A stretch of 19,227 bases of DNA, taken from positions 1-19,227 of the forward strand of contig CAKSAY010000014.1 in NCBI GenBank assembly GCA_934438055.1, given 5' to 3'. This stretch comes from an uncultured Oscillospiraceae bacterium. Lineage in GTDB: Bacteria > Bacillota > Clostridia > Oscillospirales > Ruminococcaceae. The translations under genes and the position numbers were made by a program. How positions within the stretch are numbered: the stretch's first letter is position 1; every line of letters starts with the position of its first letter. The notes under the pieces were generated by a model, which worked only from the letters and a program-made list of their open reading frames with translations, ran no database searches and was not told where the DNA came from. Of the stretch, positions 7,056 through 15,591 are shown piece after piece.

Positions 7056-8777
7056 TTAAGCCTCCTTTTGCATTTGTGATTCATAAATATCCCGATACAC
7101 CGAACAGTCTTTTAATAAGCGCTCATGATCTCCATACCCTACCTGTCGTCCCCCGTCTAGCACCAGAATTTTATCAGCAGAAAGAACCGAACTAATTCTT
7201 TGAGATACAATAATAGCAGCGCCTTGTCCATTTCCTTCTTTTAAATTTTTTCGAATCATCAAATCAGTCTGAAAATCCAAGGCACTTAAACTGTCATCCA
7301 AAAGCAGAAGGCGAGGCTTTTTCACAAATGCCCTTGCAATGGCAAGTCTCTGGCGCTGCCCTCCTGAAAAATTCTTTCCCCCCTCGTGCACAGTTGAGGC
7401 AAGCCCTTGTTCGAGCGCCTCAACAAAAGAAAGCGCCTGCGCTTTCCGCAGCGCCTCCATCATCTCCCGGTCAGTCGCATGCTCATTGCCAAAACGCAAA
7501 TTGCCGGCAATGTCGCCAGAAAAAAGCACTGTCTTTTGAGGAACAATGCCAATCTGCGCCCGCAATTCTTGCAGCGGAATCAACCTAAGAGGAACTCCCC
7601 CAAAACAAATCTCTCCTTTCGTAGGATCATAAAACCGCGGAATTAGATTTAAAAGAACAGATTTCCCGCTGCCCGTTGCACCAACAATGCCCAGCGTTTC
7701 TCCCGCTTTGAGAGAAAAATGAATGTCGTTTAAAACTAATTTTTCTCCCCCAAATGAAAAATCCACATGCGAAAAGGTGATAATCGCCTTGTCTTCATAA
7801 AATTCCTTCTGTTGCTCTGTGCTGTCGACGACAGAGGATGTTGTTGACAACACCTCCTGAATTCTCTGAGCAGAGGAAGCGGCCTTTGTGAACAAAACCA
7901 TCAGATTGGCAACAATGGTTAACGCCAATAAAACTTGAGTGATATAATTCATCAGAGCAACGACGTCTCCCTGCAGCAGCTCACCCTGATTCACCAAAAC
8001 GCCGCCGAGATATAAAATAACAACAACGCCAAAATTCATAATCACCGTGGTGAGCGGGTTTAGCAAAGATGACAGGTTGGTCACACGCACATAAGCATCT
8101 GTTAACTGTTGGGTCATCTGATGCACTTTGGCCTTCTCCTCTTTTTGCCGTGAAAACGCACGAATGACGCGAACACCACCCAAATGTTCCTTTAACAACC
8201 GTCCAAATCTATCAAGCTTGTCCTGCGCAACGCGGAAAAGGGGCGTTGTCTTTTTGATAATAATCAAGAGCGCCAAACTGAGCAATGGAATAAACACTAA
8301 AAAGATCAGCGCCATTCTCGCATCAATAATAAAACTCATCAATACAGCGCCAATGCACAAAAACGGCGCACGGGAAACAAGACGGATAAACATATTCACA
8401 GCGGCAACCACTTGATTCACATCATTGGTCATGCGATTCATTAATGCAGCATTTCCAAACCTGTCGAGTTCTGCATAAGAAAAAGACGTAATCTTGTCCA
8501 TGCAGGCAATGCGAATTGCCTTGCCCATCCCCTGCGCCGCTATGGCGGCATAATATTGACACAGGAGTGCAGTAATCAAACCTAAAAAAATAATAAATAA
8601 CATAATCACGGCGACTTTAAAAATAAAATGCACATCGCCCTGATGAATGCCAACGTCAATAATCTGTGCCATGAGCAGAGGAATGAGCAGTTCTAACACT
8701 GCCTCCAATAGTTTTGCCGCCATGCCAACGACAACCTGCCAACGATACGGCTTAAGATAGATTAATAGTTTTCTCAA
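7056..8777 (-). CDS. Heterodimeric ABC exporter, subunit with degenerate NBD
   Basis: First gene of the exporter pair, also 573 residues: membrane domain (about 1-300), then the ATPase domain. Walker A is GATGSGKS (366-373), Q-loop Gln about 414, intact signature NFSGGQRQR (469-477). Walker B ends LLLLDD, so Asp 495 replaces the catalytic Glu, and the switch reads SQR with Gln about 526 instead of His. These two losses are the hallmark of the non-hydrolysing site in heterodimeric type IV exporters. Its good signature completes the catalytic site of the partner at 5332-7053. The start is TTG at 8775-8777, preceded by a GGGGGAA purine run. A divergent promoter region separates it from hisZ. The Lmr/Bmr-like exporter assignment is firm; the substrate is unknown. 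Confidence 0.92.
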   Translation of the reverse strand: MRKLLIYLKPYRWQVVVGMAAKLLEAVLELLIPLLMAQIIDVGIHQGDVHFIFKVAVIMLFIIFLGLITALLCQYYAAIAAQGMGKAIRIACMDKITSFSYAELDRFGNAALMNRMTNDVNQVVAAVNMFIRLVSRAPFLCIGAVLMSFIIDARMALIFLVFIPLLSLALLIIIKKTTPLFRVAQDKLDRFGRLLKEHLGGVRVIRAFSRQKEEKAKVHQMTQQLTDAYVRVTNLSSLLNPLTTVIMNFGVVVILYLGGVLVNQGELLQGDVVALMNYITQVLLALTIVANLMVLFTKAASSAQRIQEVLSTTSSVVDSTEQQKEFYEDKAIITFSHVDFSFGGEKLVLNDIHFSLKAGETLGIVGATGSGKSVLLNLIPRFYDPTKGEICFGGVPLRLIPLQELRAQIGIVPQKTVLFSGDIAGNLRFGNEHATDREMMEALRKAQALSFVEALEQGLASTVHEGGKNFSGGQRQRLAIARAFVKKPRLLLLDDSLSALDFQTDLMIRKNLKEGNGQGAAIIVSQRISSVLSADKILVLDGGRQVGYGDHERLLKDCSVYRDIYESQMQKEA

Positions 8778-8804
8778 AACGTCGTTCCCCCTTTCCTTTA
8801 TTGT

Positions 8805-8810
8805 ATTATA
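8805..8810 (-). promoter_or_regulatory. Probable -10 box for the exporter operon
   Basis: A perfect TATAAT on the minus strand lies 27 bp upstream of the TTG start. At 17-base spacing the -35 would be TTAAAT (8828-8833), a weak match, so the call rests on the -10 alone. Confidence 0.4.
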
Positions 8811-8863
8811 TTTGCTTTAAATTATCAATTTAACTTTCTCTTTTCTTTTGCTGCAAAGTAATG

Positions 8864-8869
8864 TATAAT
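8864..8869 (+). promoter_or_regulatory. Probable -10 box of the his operon
   Basis: TATAAT on the plus strand, about 150 bp upstream of hisZ. The 17-base-spaced -35 position reads TTTTCT, a poor match, and no other -35 is convincing. It implies a leader of roughly 140 bases before hisZ. Confidence 0.4.
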
Positions 8870-8908
8870 TTTAAATAAAAGGCTCTATTACGTCACGCCA
8901 CGTTTTTA

Positions 8909-8954
8909 GCAAACGATTGAGTACTTGTTAAAAGCTAGGAAAAACCATCGTTGC
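8909..8954 (+). promoter_or_regulatory. Hairpin in the his operon leader
   Basis: GCAAACGAT (8909-8917) pairs with ATCGTTGC (8947-8954) with one bulged A, leaving a 29-base loop. Just upstream, 8890-8903 has ACGT on both sides of CACGCC, a possible operator half-site pair. I looked for the conserved T-box sequence that controls his operons in many Bacillota, and for a His-rich leader peptide, and found neither. The mode of regulation is therefore unknown. Confidence 0.35.
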
Positions 8955-9017
8955 ATAGACGTTTAATAGCATGATTTTATAACCATATAAAGCGATGATT
9001 GTGAGGAGTGAAAAAAG

Positions 9018-10123
9018 ATGATTGACTCTGTTTTAAAAGAGGAGAATCTAACCTCGTCATTGGGAAAACTTTATGAAAGCTTTGGTTTTTTAATCTTTAA
9101 AGCTACAAAGTTTGAAGAATACAATCTCTATCTAAATCATAAAAACTTTCTAAAAAGCGATCGCATCATCACCTTTCACAGTCTAGACGGTCGATTGCTG
9201 GCTCTGCGACCAGATATTACATTGCCCATCGTAAAGAATGTCATCAATGCGCCAAACTCCTGCGGAAAATATTATTACATAGAAAAAGTATACCGTCCGG
9301 CGCCCTCCGGCGGGGACTTCTGTGAAATGAACCAGATGGGTCTTGAAAGAATCGGGCAAATAAACTGCTATGACATGGTCGAAGTTGTGTATCTTGCCTA
9401 TAAAACCCTGAAAAAGCTTAAAAGGCCCTTTTGCTTAGAACTCTCGCATATGGGTGTTATTAAGGCACTGCTTGGACGGCTTGCCTGCGAAGAAAAAATA
9501 AAAGAGAACCTGCTCTCTTGCATTCTTCAAAAAAACTGTCACGATTTGCACGAAATTGCCGTCAGAGCAAAGCTTCCCATTGCTCAAACCAACCGTCTTA
9601 TCCGTCTCATTCAGCTTGACGGTGAGCCAATTGCTGCCATCAAGCAAGCCAGAGAACTTGTTTGCAGTGCAGAAATGGATGACGCCTTAAAGGAACTGGA
9701 CACAGTTTGCAAGGCGCTATATACAGCCCAGGAGAACATCCCCTTTACCATCAATTTTTCAATTGTAGACGATCTAAACTACTACAATGGGCTGTTGTTT
9801 CAGGGCTATGTTGATTCACTTCCCCGCTGTGTTTTAACAGGCAGACGTTATGATCCTCTGCTCAAACAATTCCAGCAAAAGATGGGGCCATCGGATTTGC
9901 ACTCCATTTAGACGAACTCTCTCCACTATTTCAAAAGCCGCGAACATTTCCGATTGACTATCTGCTGCTCTATCGAAAAGAAGATTCCGAAGCTTCGATT
10001 CTCCAAGCAGTGTCTGAGTTGAGCAAGGGAGGAAAAAGGGTGTTTGCCGCCTCTGAAATTCCCCCGGCGCTGCGTTATCAAAAGCTTGTCTTTCTTAAAG
10101 ACTACAAAACAGAGCTTCTCTGA
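9018..10123 (+). pseudogene. hisZ: ATP phosphoribosyltransferase regulatory subunit HisZ, frameshifted
   Basis: HisZ is a catalytically inactive histidyl-tRNA-synthetase paralogue that forms a complex with short HisG and senses histidine. Visible motifs: LLALRPDITLPIVKNV (about 69-84), the motif-2-like YYIEKVYRPAPSGGDFCEMNQ, and the histidine-site-like DDLNYYNGLLFQGYV. The frame from ATG 9018 (GAGGAG at 9003-9008) stops at 9911 after MGPSDLHSI. One base lower in the G tract at 9884-9887, the other frame continues with AIGFALHLDELSPLF and about 65 more family-like residues to TGA 10121-10123. Restoring one G gives an unbroken 368-residue protein. So the gene is either inactivated, phase-variable or miscalled at a homopolymer. 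The first 290 residues may still fold, but the C-terminal dimer-interface and tail segment would be lost. Confidence 0.88.
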
Positions 10124-10274
10124 CTGCAAAACGGGTTAAGACCGCGGGCAGAGTTCATTGTGCCATATGGACAATCAGAGCTGATGAACACAACCTTGTA
10201 AACTGTTCTGCTGCATGCCGCTGTCTCTATTGCCAATAAACAAAAATTTAATTTAGAACAGGAGGAAAAGCATT

Positions 10275-10910
10275 TTGCTGCATATCGCATTGCCGAAAGG
10301 TAGACTTGGAACAACAGCGCAACGACTTTTTGCTAAAGCAGACTGCCCGCTTTTTGAACAAAGTCAACAAAGCCGGCAACTCATTTTTGAACACAAAGCT
10401 TCCCAAACACGCACCTTTCTCGTTAAACCCTTTGACGTCTCAATTTATGTGGAAAGAGGTGCTGCAGACGTTGATATCGTCGGGAAAGACGTTTTGTTAG
10501 AGAAAAATCCTGACGTCTATGAACTTTTGGATCTGCAATTTGGAAAATGTAGAATGGCTGTTGCCGCAAGGGAAGATTTTGTTGAAGATAGAGAACGCGC
10601 TATCCGTGTCGCCACCAAATATCCTCACATCGCTTCCTCTTATTATCAAAGCATGAATCGAGAGTTTGACATCATCAAGTTAAACGGCTCAATTGAACTC
10701 GCACCATCGGTGGGCCTTTCCGACGTGATTATCGACATCGTTCAAACAGGCAAAACACTCCGTGAAAATCATTTAAAGGTCATTGCTGACATTCTGCCTA
10801 TAAGCGCCAGGTTTATTGTGAACAAAGCAGTATATCAATTTAAATATCAGGAAATCCATCAAATGAAACAACATCTAGAACAAATCATAAAAAAGGAGGA
10901 TCCGCAATGA
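10275..10910 (+). CDS. hisG: ATP phosphoribosyltransferase catalytic subunit, short form
   Basis: First step of histidine synthesis: ATP + PRPP to phosphoribosyl-ATP. The 211 residues are the short HisG form, which lacks the C-terminal histidine-binding domain and depends on HisZ, in keeping with hisZ directly upstream. Motifs: LHIALPKGRLG at the N-terminus, the KPFDVSIYVERGAADVDIVGKD region, and the PRPP loop in LAPSVGLSDVIIDIVQTGKTL (about 142-162). The start is TTG 10275, set by AGGAGG at 10260-10265; no in-frame ATG fits. It overlaps hisD by 4 bp (ATGA). Because short HisG needs HisZ for normal activity, the hisZ frameshift would cripple the pathway at entry. Confidence 0.96.
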   Translation: MLHIALPKGRLGTTAQRLFAKADCPLFEQSQQSRQLIFEHKASQTRTFLVKPFDVSIYVERGAADVDIVGKDVLLEKNPDVYELLDLQFGKCRMAVAAREDFVEDRERAIRVATKYPHIASSYYQSMNREFDIIKLNGSIELAPSVGLSDVIIDIVQTGKTLRENHLKVIADILPISARFIVNKAVYQFKYQEIHQMKQHLEQIIKKEDPQ

Positions 10911-12190
10911 TTCAAGCACAATATGCAGGCGATGTGTCGCCACAGGAACTCTTTATTCGGGATATGTCTGTTGATCAACAAGTTGAAAAGGACGTTAGCG
11001 CTATAATCAATGCGGTGATAAGAAATCGTGACCATGCGCTTTATCACTTCACCAAGCAGTTTGACGGCGCCACGCTGCAAAGTCTCACAGTGACAGAAGA
11101 AGAATGGAACAATGCTTTAAAAAAAGTTTCCCTTTCTTTTCTCAATATTTTAGAAGATGCTTTTCATAATATCTGGAGCTTTCACAGGCACCAGCAAACA
11201 AGCAGCTTTTCCATCACCGAACGTCCCGGCATTGTGTTGGGGCAAAAAACGCTCCCTTTACAAAAGGTGGGAATCTATGTTCCGAGCGGAACGGCAAGCT
11301 ATCCTTCAACCGTTTTAATGAACGCTATTCCCGCTAAAATAGCGGGAGTCCCCCACATTTATATGACAACGCCACCACAAGAAGACGGCTCTATTTCCCC
11401 GGAAATTCTCGCAGCCGCCAAAATTGCAGGCATTGAGCAGGTGTTTAAAATCGGCGGTGCTCAGGCAATTGCCGCCCTTGCTTATGGCACCGAATCAATC
11501 CCACAGGTGGACAAAATTGTAGGACCGGGAAACGCTTACGTTGCAGCGGCAAAACGCGCTGTCTTCGGAAAGGTTGACATCGACATGGTAGCAGGCCCGA
11601 GCGAAATTCTCATTCTCGCTGACAATGACGCAAATCCCGCTTTCTTGGCCGCTGATATGCTGTCTCAAGCAGAGCATGATCGTTTTGCATCCTCAATTTT
11701 GCTCACAACAAGCACATCTGTGGCAGAGCAAACGGCAAAGGCGTTAGAAACACAGCTTAATCATCTAAAGAGACGAGAAATTGCACAAGCCGCCATTGAA
11801 AATCAGAGCAAAATTTTAATCATAGACAGTCTGGAAGAGGGAATTGCTCTTGCCAACCAAATTGCTCCGGAGCACCTCGAATTGGCTATCAAGGAGCCAT
11901 TTGCGCTGTTAGGCGTTGTGCAAAACGCCGGATCGATTTTTTTGGGATACCACACCCCTGAACCGTTGGGTGACTATTTTGCAGGCCCTAATCACACCCT
12001 TCCCACCGGCGGCAGAGCCAGATTTTCCTCTCCGCTAGGCGTGCAGGACTTTGTTAAACGCTCTTCTTTTCTCTACTATGACAAAACGGCCTTAGCGCAG
12101 GTGAAAGAACGGGTGGAGGAATTTGCAAACACAGAGGGTCTAACAGCCCATGCTGCTTCAATTGCCATTCGCTTTGAGGAGGAAAAATGA
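10907..12190 (+). CDS. hisD: Histidinol dehydrogenase
   Basis: Zinc enzyme for the last two steps: L-histidinol to histidinal to L-histidine with two NAD+. At 427 residues it is full-length. Recognisable are KVGIYVPSGTASYPSTVLM (about 121-139), FKIGGAQAIAALAYGT, KIVGPGNAYVAAAK, DMVAGPSEILI, the catalytic and zinc region QAEHD, APEHLEL, and GPNHTLPTGG near the C-terminus. The ATG at 10907 overlaps the hisG stop (ATGA), with a GGAGG just upstream. The end overlaps the ancestral hisC start by another ATGA. It is intact, unlike its neighbours on either side. Confidence 0.97.
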   Translation: MIQAQYAGDVSPQELFIRDMSVDQQVEKDVSAIINAVIRNRDHALYHFTKQFDGATLQSLTVTEEEWNNALKKVSLSFLNILEDAFHNIWSFHRHQQTSSFSITERPGIVLGQKTLPLQKVGIYVPSGTASYPSTVLMNAIPAKIAGVPHIYMTTPPQEDGSISPEILAAAKIAGIEQVFKIGGAQAIAALAYGTESIPQVDKIVGPGNAYVAAAKRAVFGKVDIDMVAGPSEILILADNDANPAFLAADMLSQAEHDRFASSILLTTSTSVAEQTAKALETQLNHLKRREIAQAAIENQSKILIIDSLEEGIALANQIAPEHLELAIKEPFALLGVVQNAGSIFLGYHTPEPLGDYFAGPNHTLPTGGRARFSSPLGVQDFVKRSSFLYYDKTALAQVKERVEEFANTEGLTAHAASIAIRFEEEK

Positions 12191-12196
12191 GCCGGT

Positions 12197-13249
12197 TTGC
12201 AAACGATTTTCTTTCAACACTCTCTCTATGTGCCGGGAGAACAACCGCAAGACAACGGATGGATAAAGCTAAACACCAATGAATCGCCCTATCCACCCTC
12301 CCCACGTGTGCTCGACGCCCTACACACACAACAAGCGCAAAATCTCTCTCGTTATCCTGACCCAACAGCCAAAAATCTTGTTGAGGTTATCGCCACATAT
12401 TATCACGTGCAGAAAGAGAATGTGTTTGTGAGCAATGGATCAGACAAGACGCTCGCCTTTTGTTATCTGGCTTTTTGTCAAAACGGCATCTGCTGCCCTG
12501 CAATCAGCTATGGCTTCTACCCTGTGTTTGCAGAGCTATTCCAAATCTCCTGTGAAACTGTCCCCCTTTCTCCAATGGATTTGTCCATAAATCCTGAAAG
12601 CTTTTTTCACAAAAACAAGCCTATTCTCCTGGCAAACCCCAACGCGCCGACGGGAACAGCGCTCACCCTCGAACAACTAGAACAAATCCTAAAAAACAAC
12701 CCCAATCAACTCGTCATGATCGATGAAGCTTATGTCGACTTTGGCGCACAATCTGCCATTGTGCTCACGCGGCGTTATGACAATTTGTTGGTAATTCAAA
12801 CCTGTTCAAAATCCCGTTCTCTAGCGGGCGCGCGTCTTGGCTTTGCCATTGGCCACAGTGAATTAATTCAAGACCTCAACCTCATCAAATTCTCTTTCAA
12901 TCCTTACAATTTAAATCGGATGACAATTCAGGCGGGAGTCGCGGCCTTTTTGGATGTTGATTATTTTCAGGCAACGACCCAAAGCGTGGTGAACACGAGA
13001 GAAAAAACAAAAAGACAATTGCAACATCTAGGCTTTCATGTCTTGAATTCTCTTGCAAACTTTCTGTTTGTCTCCCATGAAGACTTTTCGGGGCAAACGC
13101 TCTATGAAGCGTTAAAACAGGAGAAAATTTTAGTCAGAACTTTTCAAAATGCAGAACTCACACCTTATGTGCGCATCTCTATTGGAACAGACTCCGAAAT
13201 GGCCATTCTCATTGATGCAATAAAAAAAATAATTTCTACCACAAAATAG
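12197..13249 (+). CDS. hisC: Histidinol-phosphate aminotransferase with disrupted N-terminus
   Basis: PLP enzyme that converts imidazole-acetol phosphate to histidinol phosphate using glutamate. From TTG 12197 the frame gives 350 residues with KLNTNESPYPPSP (about 24-36), NPNAPTG (147-153), DEAY (176-179) and the PLP lysine in SKSRSLAGARLG (about Lys 205). The family N-terminus, MSRF...YVPGEQP, is encoded too, but out of frame: ATG 12187 (overlapping the hisD stop as ATGA, with GAGGAGG at 12177-12183) reads MSRFANDFLSTLSL and then leaves the frame at a CT repeat (12220-12227). Adding one CT unit restores MSRFANDFLSTLSLYVPGEQP with Tyr at its normal place. TTG 12197 could rescue translation, but its spacing from the ribosome site is 13 bases. 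It may thus be reduced or off. Confidence 0.9.
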   Translation: MQTIFFQHSLYVPGEQPQDNGWIKLNTNESPYPPSPRVLDALHTQQAQNLSRYPDPTAKNLVEVIATYYHVQKENVFVSNGSDKTLAFCYLAFCQNGICCPAISYGFYPVFAELFQISCETVPLSPMDLSINPESFFHKNKPILLANPNAPTGTALTLEQLEQILKNNPNQLVMIDEAYVDFGAQSAIVLTRRYDNLLVIQTCSKSRSLAGARLGFAIGHSELIQDLNLIKFSFNPYNLNRMTIQAGVAAFLDVDYFQATTQSVVNTREKTKRQLQHLGFHVLNSLANFLFVSHEDFSGQTLYEALKQEKILVRTFQNAELTPYVRISIGTDSEMAILIDAIKKIISTTK

Positions 13250-13259
13250 GGGGATAAAC

Positions 13260-13856
13260 ATGAAGCAAATACGTAATGCAGAAATTGTTCGCAACACCAA
13301 AGAAACACAAATTCAACTAACCCTCTCTTTTGACGGCAAAGGAGAGGGGCAAATCTCCACAGGTTGCGGCTTTCTCGATCATATGCTTGTTCTCTTTTCG
13401 GCACATAGCCGTTTTAGCCTAAAACTCACCTGTGCAGGAGATACCCATGTAGACTATCATCACACGACAGAGGATATAGGCATCACCTTAGGACAAGCAT
13501 TCGCAAAATGCCTGGGAGATAAACGGGAAATCACTCGCTATGGCAGTTGCCTGCTTCCTATGGATGAAGCCTTAGTGCTAACAGCTGTAGACATCAGCGG
13601 TCGAAGCAGTCTAAGCTTTGAGCTCCCAACGTCTTCCCAAAAGGTTGGCGATTTTGACGTGGAACTAGTGGAGGAATTTCTGTGGGGATTTGTTAGAGCC
13701 GCCGGAATCACCCTTCACGTGAAACGCATCTCCGGAAAAAATACGCATCACATTATTGAATGCTGCTTTAAAAGTCTCGCCCGCTCCCTAAAAGACGCCG
13801 TTTCATTTGATGAAACCTTGCATGGAGAGTTACTCTCCACTAAGGGAGTTTTATAG
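13260..13856 (+). CDS. hisB: Imidazoleglycerol-phosphate dehydratase
   Basis: Manganese enzyme that dehydrates imidazole glycerol phosphate to imidazole-acetol phosphate. It is a monofunctional 198-residue form, without the phosphatase domain of enterobacterial HisB, consistent with a separate PHP phosphatase at the end of the operon. Motifs: CGFLDHMLVLFSAHS (about 37-51), DYHHTTEDIGITLGQAF (metal ligands), PMDEALV, and the second metal motif THHIIECCFKSLARSL, ending in the normal STKGVL. ATG 13260 has a GGGGG ribosome site about 6 bases ahead. It is intact. A 373-bp gap follows before hisH, unusual for this otherwise tightly packed half of the operon. Confidence 0.96.
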   Translation: MKQIRNAEIVRNTKETQIQLTLSFDGKGEGQISTGCGFLDHMLVLFSAHSRFSLKLTCAGDTHVDYHHTTEDIGITLGQAFAKCLGDKREITRYGSCLLPMDEALVLTAVDISGRSSLSFELPTSSQKVGDFDVELVEEFLWGFVRAAGITLHVKRISGKNTHHIIECCFKSLARSLKDAVSFDETLHGELLSTKGVL

Positions 13857-14229
13857 TCAATTAGCTCGTTCTCTTTGCTGTGGCATAAACATGCCGTTTT
13901 GCTCCTCGCAGCAACAACGCAACTGTCACCGGATGTGCTGCACAACAGAACAAATTTTGCCCTTTCTATTGACGCGGAGATTTAAAAAACAAAATACCGC
14001 ACAATGGCTTTTGTCGGTCAAGCGTATGAAACACGAAGCCCTGACAATGACCCCCTTAGTATGATAGAGCGCAGACAATCACATACCCTACGCATTCCAC
14101 ACGTAAAGAACCTGCAATTGCATACATGGTGCAATCGACAACGTGAAACAGTTTGGTATTTCACCAATAAAAAATATAGGATTTCTCCCCTCTTGTTTTC
14201 CACGTAAATGAATAAGGAGGCTTAATTAT
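13857..14229 (+). other. Gap between hisB and hisH, no recognised gene
   Basis: About 370 bp. The frame of hisB stays nearly open past its stop codon, with one TAA near 13983 and then a stop at 14205, but the translated residues match no family I know. No promoter, terminator or RNA motif stands out. The hisH ribosome site AAGGAGG is at 14214-14220. This could be a decayed gene or simply spacer. Confidence 0.4.
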
Positions 14230-14853
14230 TTGATTACTATCATTCATTATGGGCTAGGAAATCTATTTTCACTGCAAAGTTCCCTCTCCTTTCTCGGGCT
14301 AGAAAGTGAAATCACCTCTGACCCCGCCAAAATTAAACAGGCGCAACGGCTGATTCTCCCCGGCGTCGGCGGTTTTCCCGACGCTATGGAACGCCTCGAG
14401 CAGACAGGGCTTGCCAAAGCAATTATTCAGGCTGCACAAGCCTCTGTTCCGCTTTTGGGCATTTGTTTAGGAATGCAACTCCTCTTTGAGTCAAGCATGG
14501 AATATGGCCTGCACCAAGGTCTAGGGCTTCTCCCGGGTACTGTACGTCCCTTAACAGAGCGTCTGCCCTCAAATCTTAAATCTCCCCATATGGGCTGGAA
14601 TCAACTACATATTGTAAAGGAAATTCCGATATTGGAAAACGTTGCAGAATATGACTTTTTCTACTATGTTCACTCCTACTACGCCGCTGCAAACAACTCC
14701 GTTCTTGCCGCTGTGTCCGACTATGGATTCTCCATTCCCGGAGTGGTCAGCAAGCGCAATGTATTCGGCACCCAATTCCATCCCGAAAAGAGCGGTGAAG
14801 CAGGGTTGTGCATTTTAAAATCGTTTGCCAAATGCAGAAAAGAGGACTTCTAG
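14230..14853 (+). CDS. hisH: Imidazole glycerol phosphate synthase, glutaminase subunit
   Basis: Class I glutamine amidotransferase that feeds ammonia to HisF. The 207 residues carry the whole catalytic triad: Cys 79 in LLGICLGMQ, and His 184 and Glu 186 in TQFHPEKS, plus the oxyanion region LPGVGGF. The opening reads IIHYGLGN where most HisH proteins have an Asp in place of the His; this residue is not catalytic. TTG 14230 is the start, with AAGGAGG 9 bases ahead and the protein beginning exactly where HisH proteins begin. It precedes hisA by 10 bp. Confidence 0.96.
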   Translation: MITIIHYGLGNLFSLQSSLSFLGLESEITSDPAKIKQAQRLILPGVGGFPDAMERLEQTGLAKAIIQAAQASVPLLGICLGMQLLFESSMEYGLHQGLGLLPGTVRPLTERLPSNLKSPHMGWNQLHIVKEIPILENVAEYDFFYYVHSYYAAANNSVLAAVSDYGFSIPGVVSKRNVFGTQFHPEKSGEAGLCILKSFAKCRKEDF

Positions 14854-14863
14854 GAGGATGACT

Positions 14864-15591
14864 ATGACAATTTTTCCGGCCATCGACCTTTCAGAGGGAA
14901 AGGTTGTTCGATTGAGACAGGGAGACTTTAAACGAAAAAAGATATATCAAAGTGATCCTCTTGCCACAGCGCAGTCATTTGAAGAACAAGGCGCCTCTCA
15001 TCTACATATTGTGGATTTAGACGGCGCCAAAGGGGGGGCACATCCGCTAATTTTTCTCTCATTGAAAAAATTGCAAACAAAACGAATTTGTCAATTCAAA
15101 CAGGTGGCGGCATTCGCAACGAACAAAGGGCAAACGATTATTTTTCCGCAGGCGTTGCCAGAGTAATCATCGGAACAGCCGCTGTATCTGACCCACGTTT
15201 TTTAGAAGAAATGATTGCAAAACACAAAAATCAAATTGTAGTTGGTGTAGATGCCCGCAATGGTTATGTTGCTGTACAGGGATGGTTGCAAACAACCAAA
15301 TTGTCCGCCATCTCTTTTTGCACCAGCCTATTTGACAAAGGCGTGAAAACAATTGTCTACACCGACATCGCCAAGGATGGACTATTAGAAGGCCCAAATC
15401 TCCCACTCTACCAAATGCTGTGCGAAAATGCTAAAGGCAGCGTCATCGCCTCAGGAGGTGTTTCCTCTTTAGAAGACGTCAAAGCGCTCAAAAAAGCAGG
15501 CGTTGCCGGAATGATTGTTGGAAAGGCGCTCTATGAAGGCAAACTGGCAATTCCGTCACTGCTTAGGGAGGTGGAAGCAAATGCTGACTAA
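14864..15591 (+). pseudogene. hisA: ProFAR isomerase HisA, frameshifted in a G tract
   Basis: (beta-alpha)8 barrel isomerase acting on ProFAR, the step before HisF/HisH. ATG 14864 follows AGGAGG (14852-14857) by 6 bases, and the N-terminus TIFPAIDLSEGKVVRLRQGD contains catalytic Asp 8. The frame reads HIVDLDGAKGG and then fails at seven G (15032-15038), ending at 15166. The rest of the protein, from SANFSLIEKIANKT and QTGGGIRN through VGVDARNGYV and SGGVSSLEDV to TAA 15589-15591, is intact in the other frame. Five G (as in the usual GAKxG...N spacing) or eight G would restore one frame. So the gene is two G too long or one short. The product as read would lack the second half of the barrel. 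It overlaps hisF by 11 bp. Confidence 0.9.

Noticed and set aside
15515..15580. Longer start for hisF at 15515
   Set aside because: The extra residues are hisA read in another frame. ATG 15581 matches the conserved HisF N-terminus and has a proper ribosome site.
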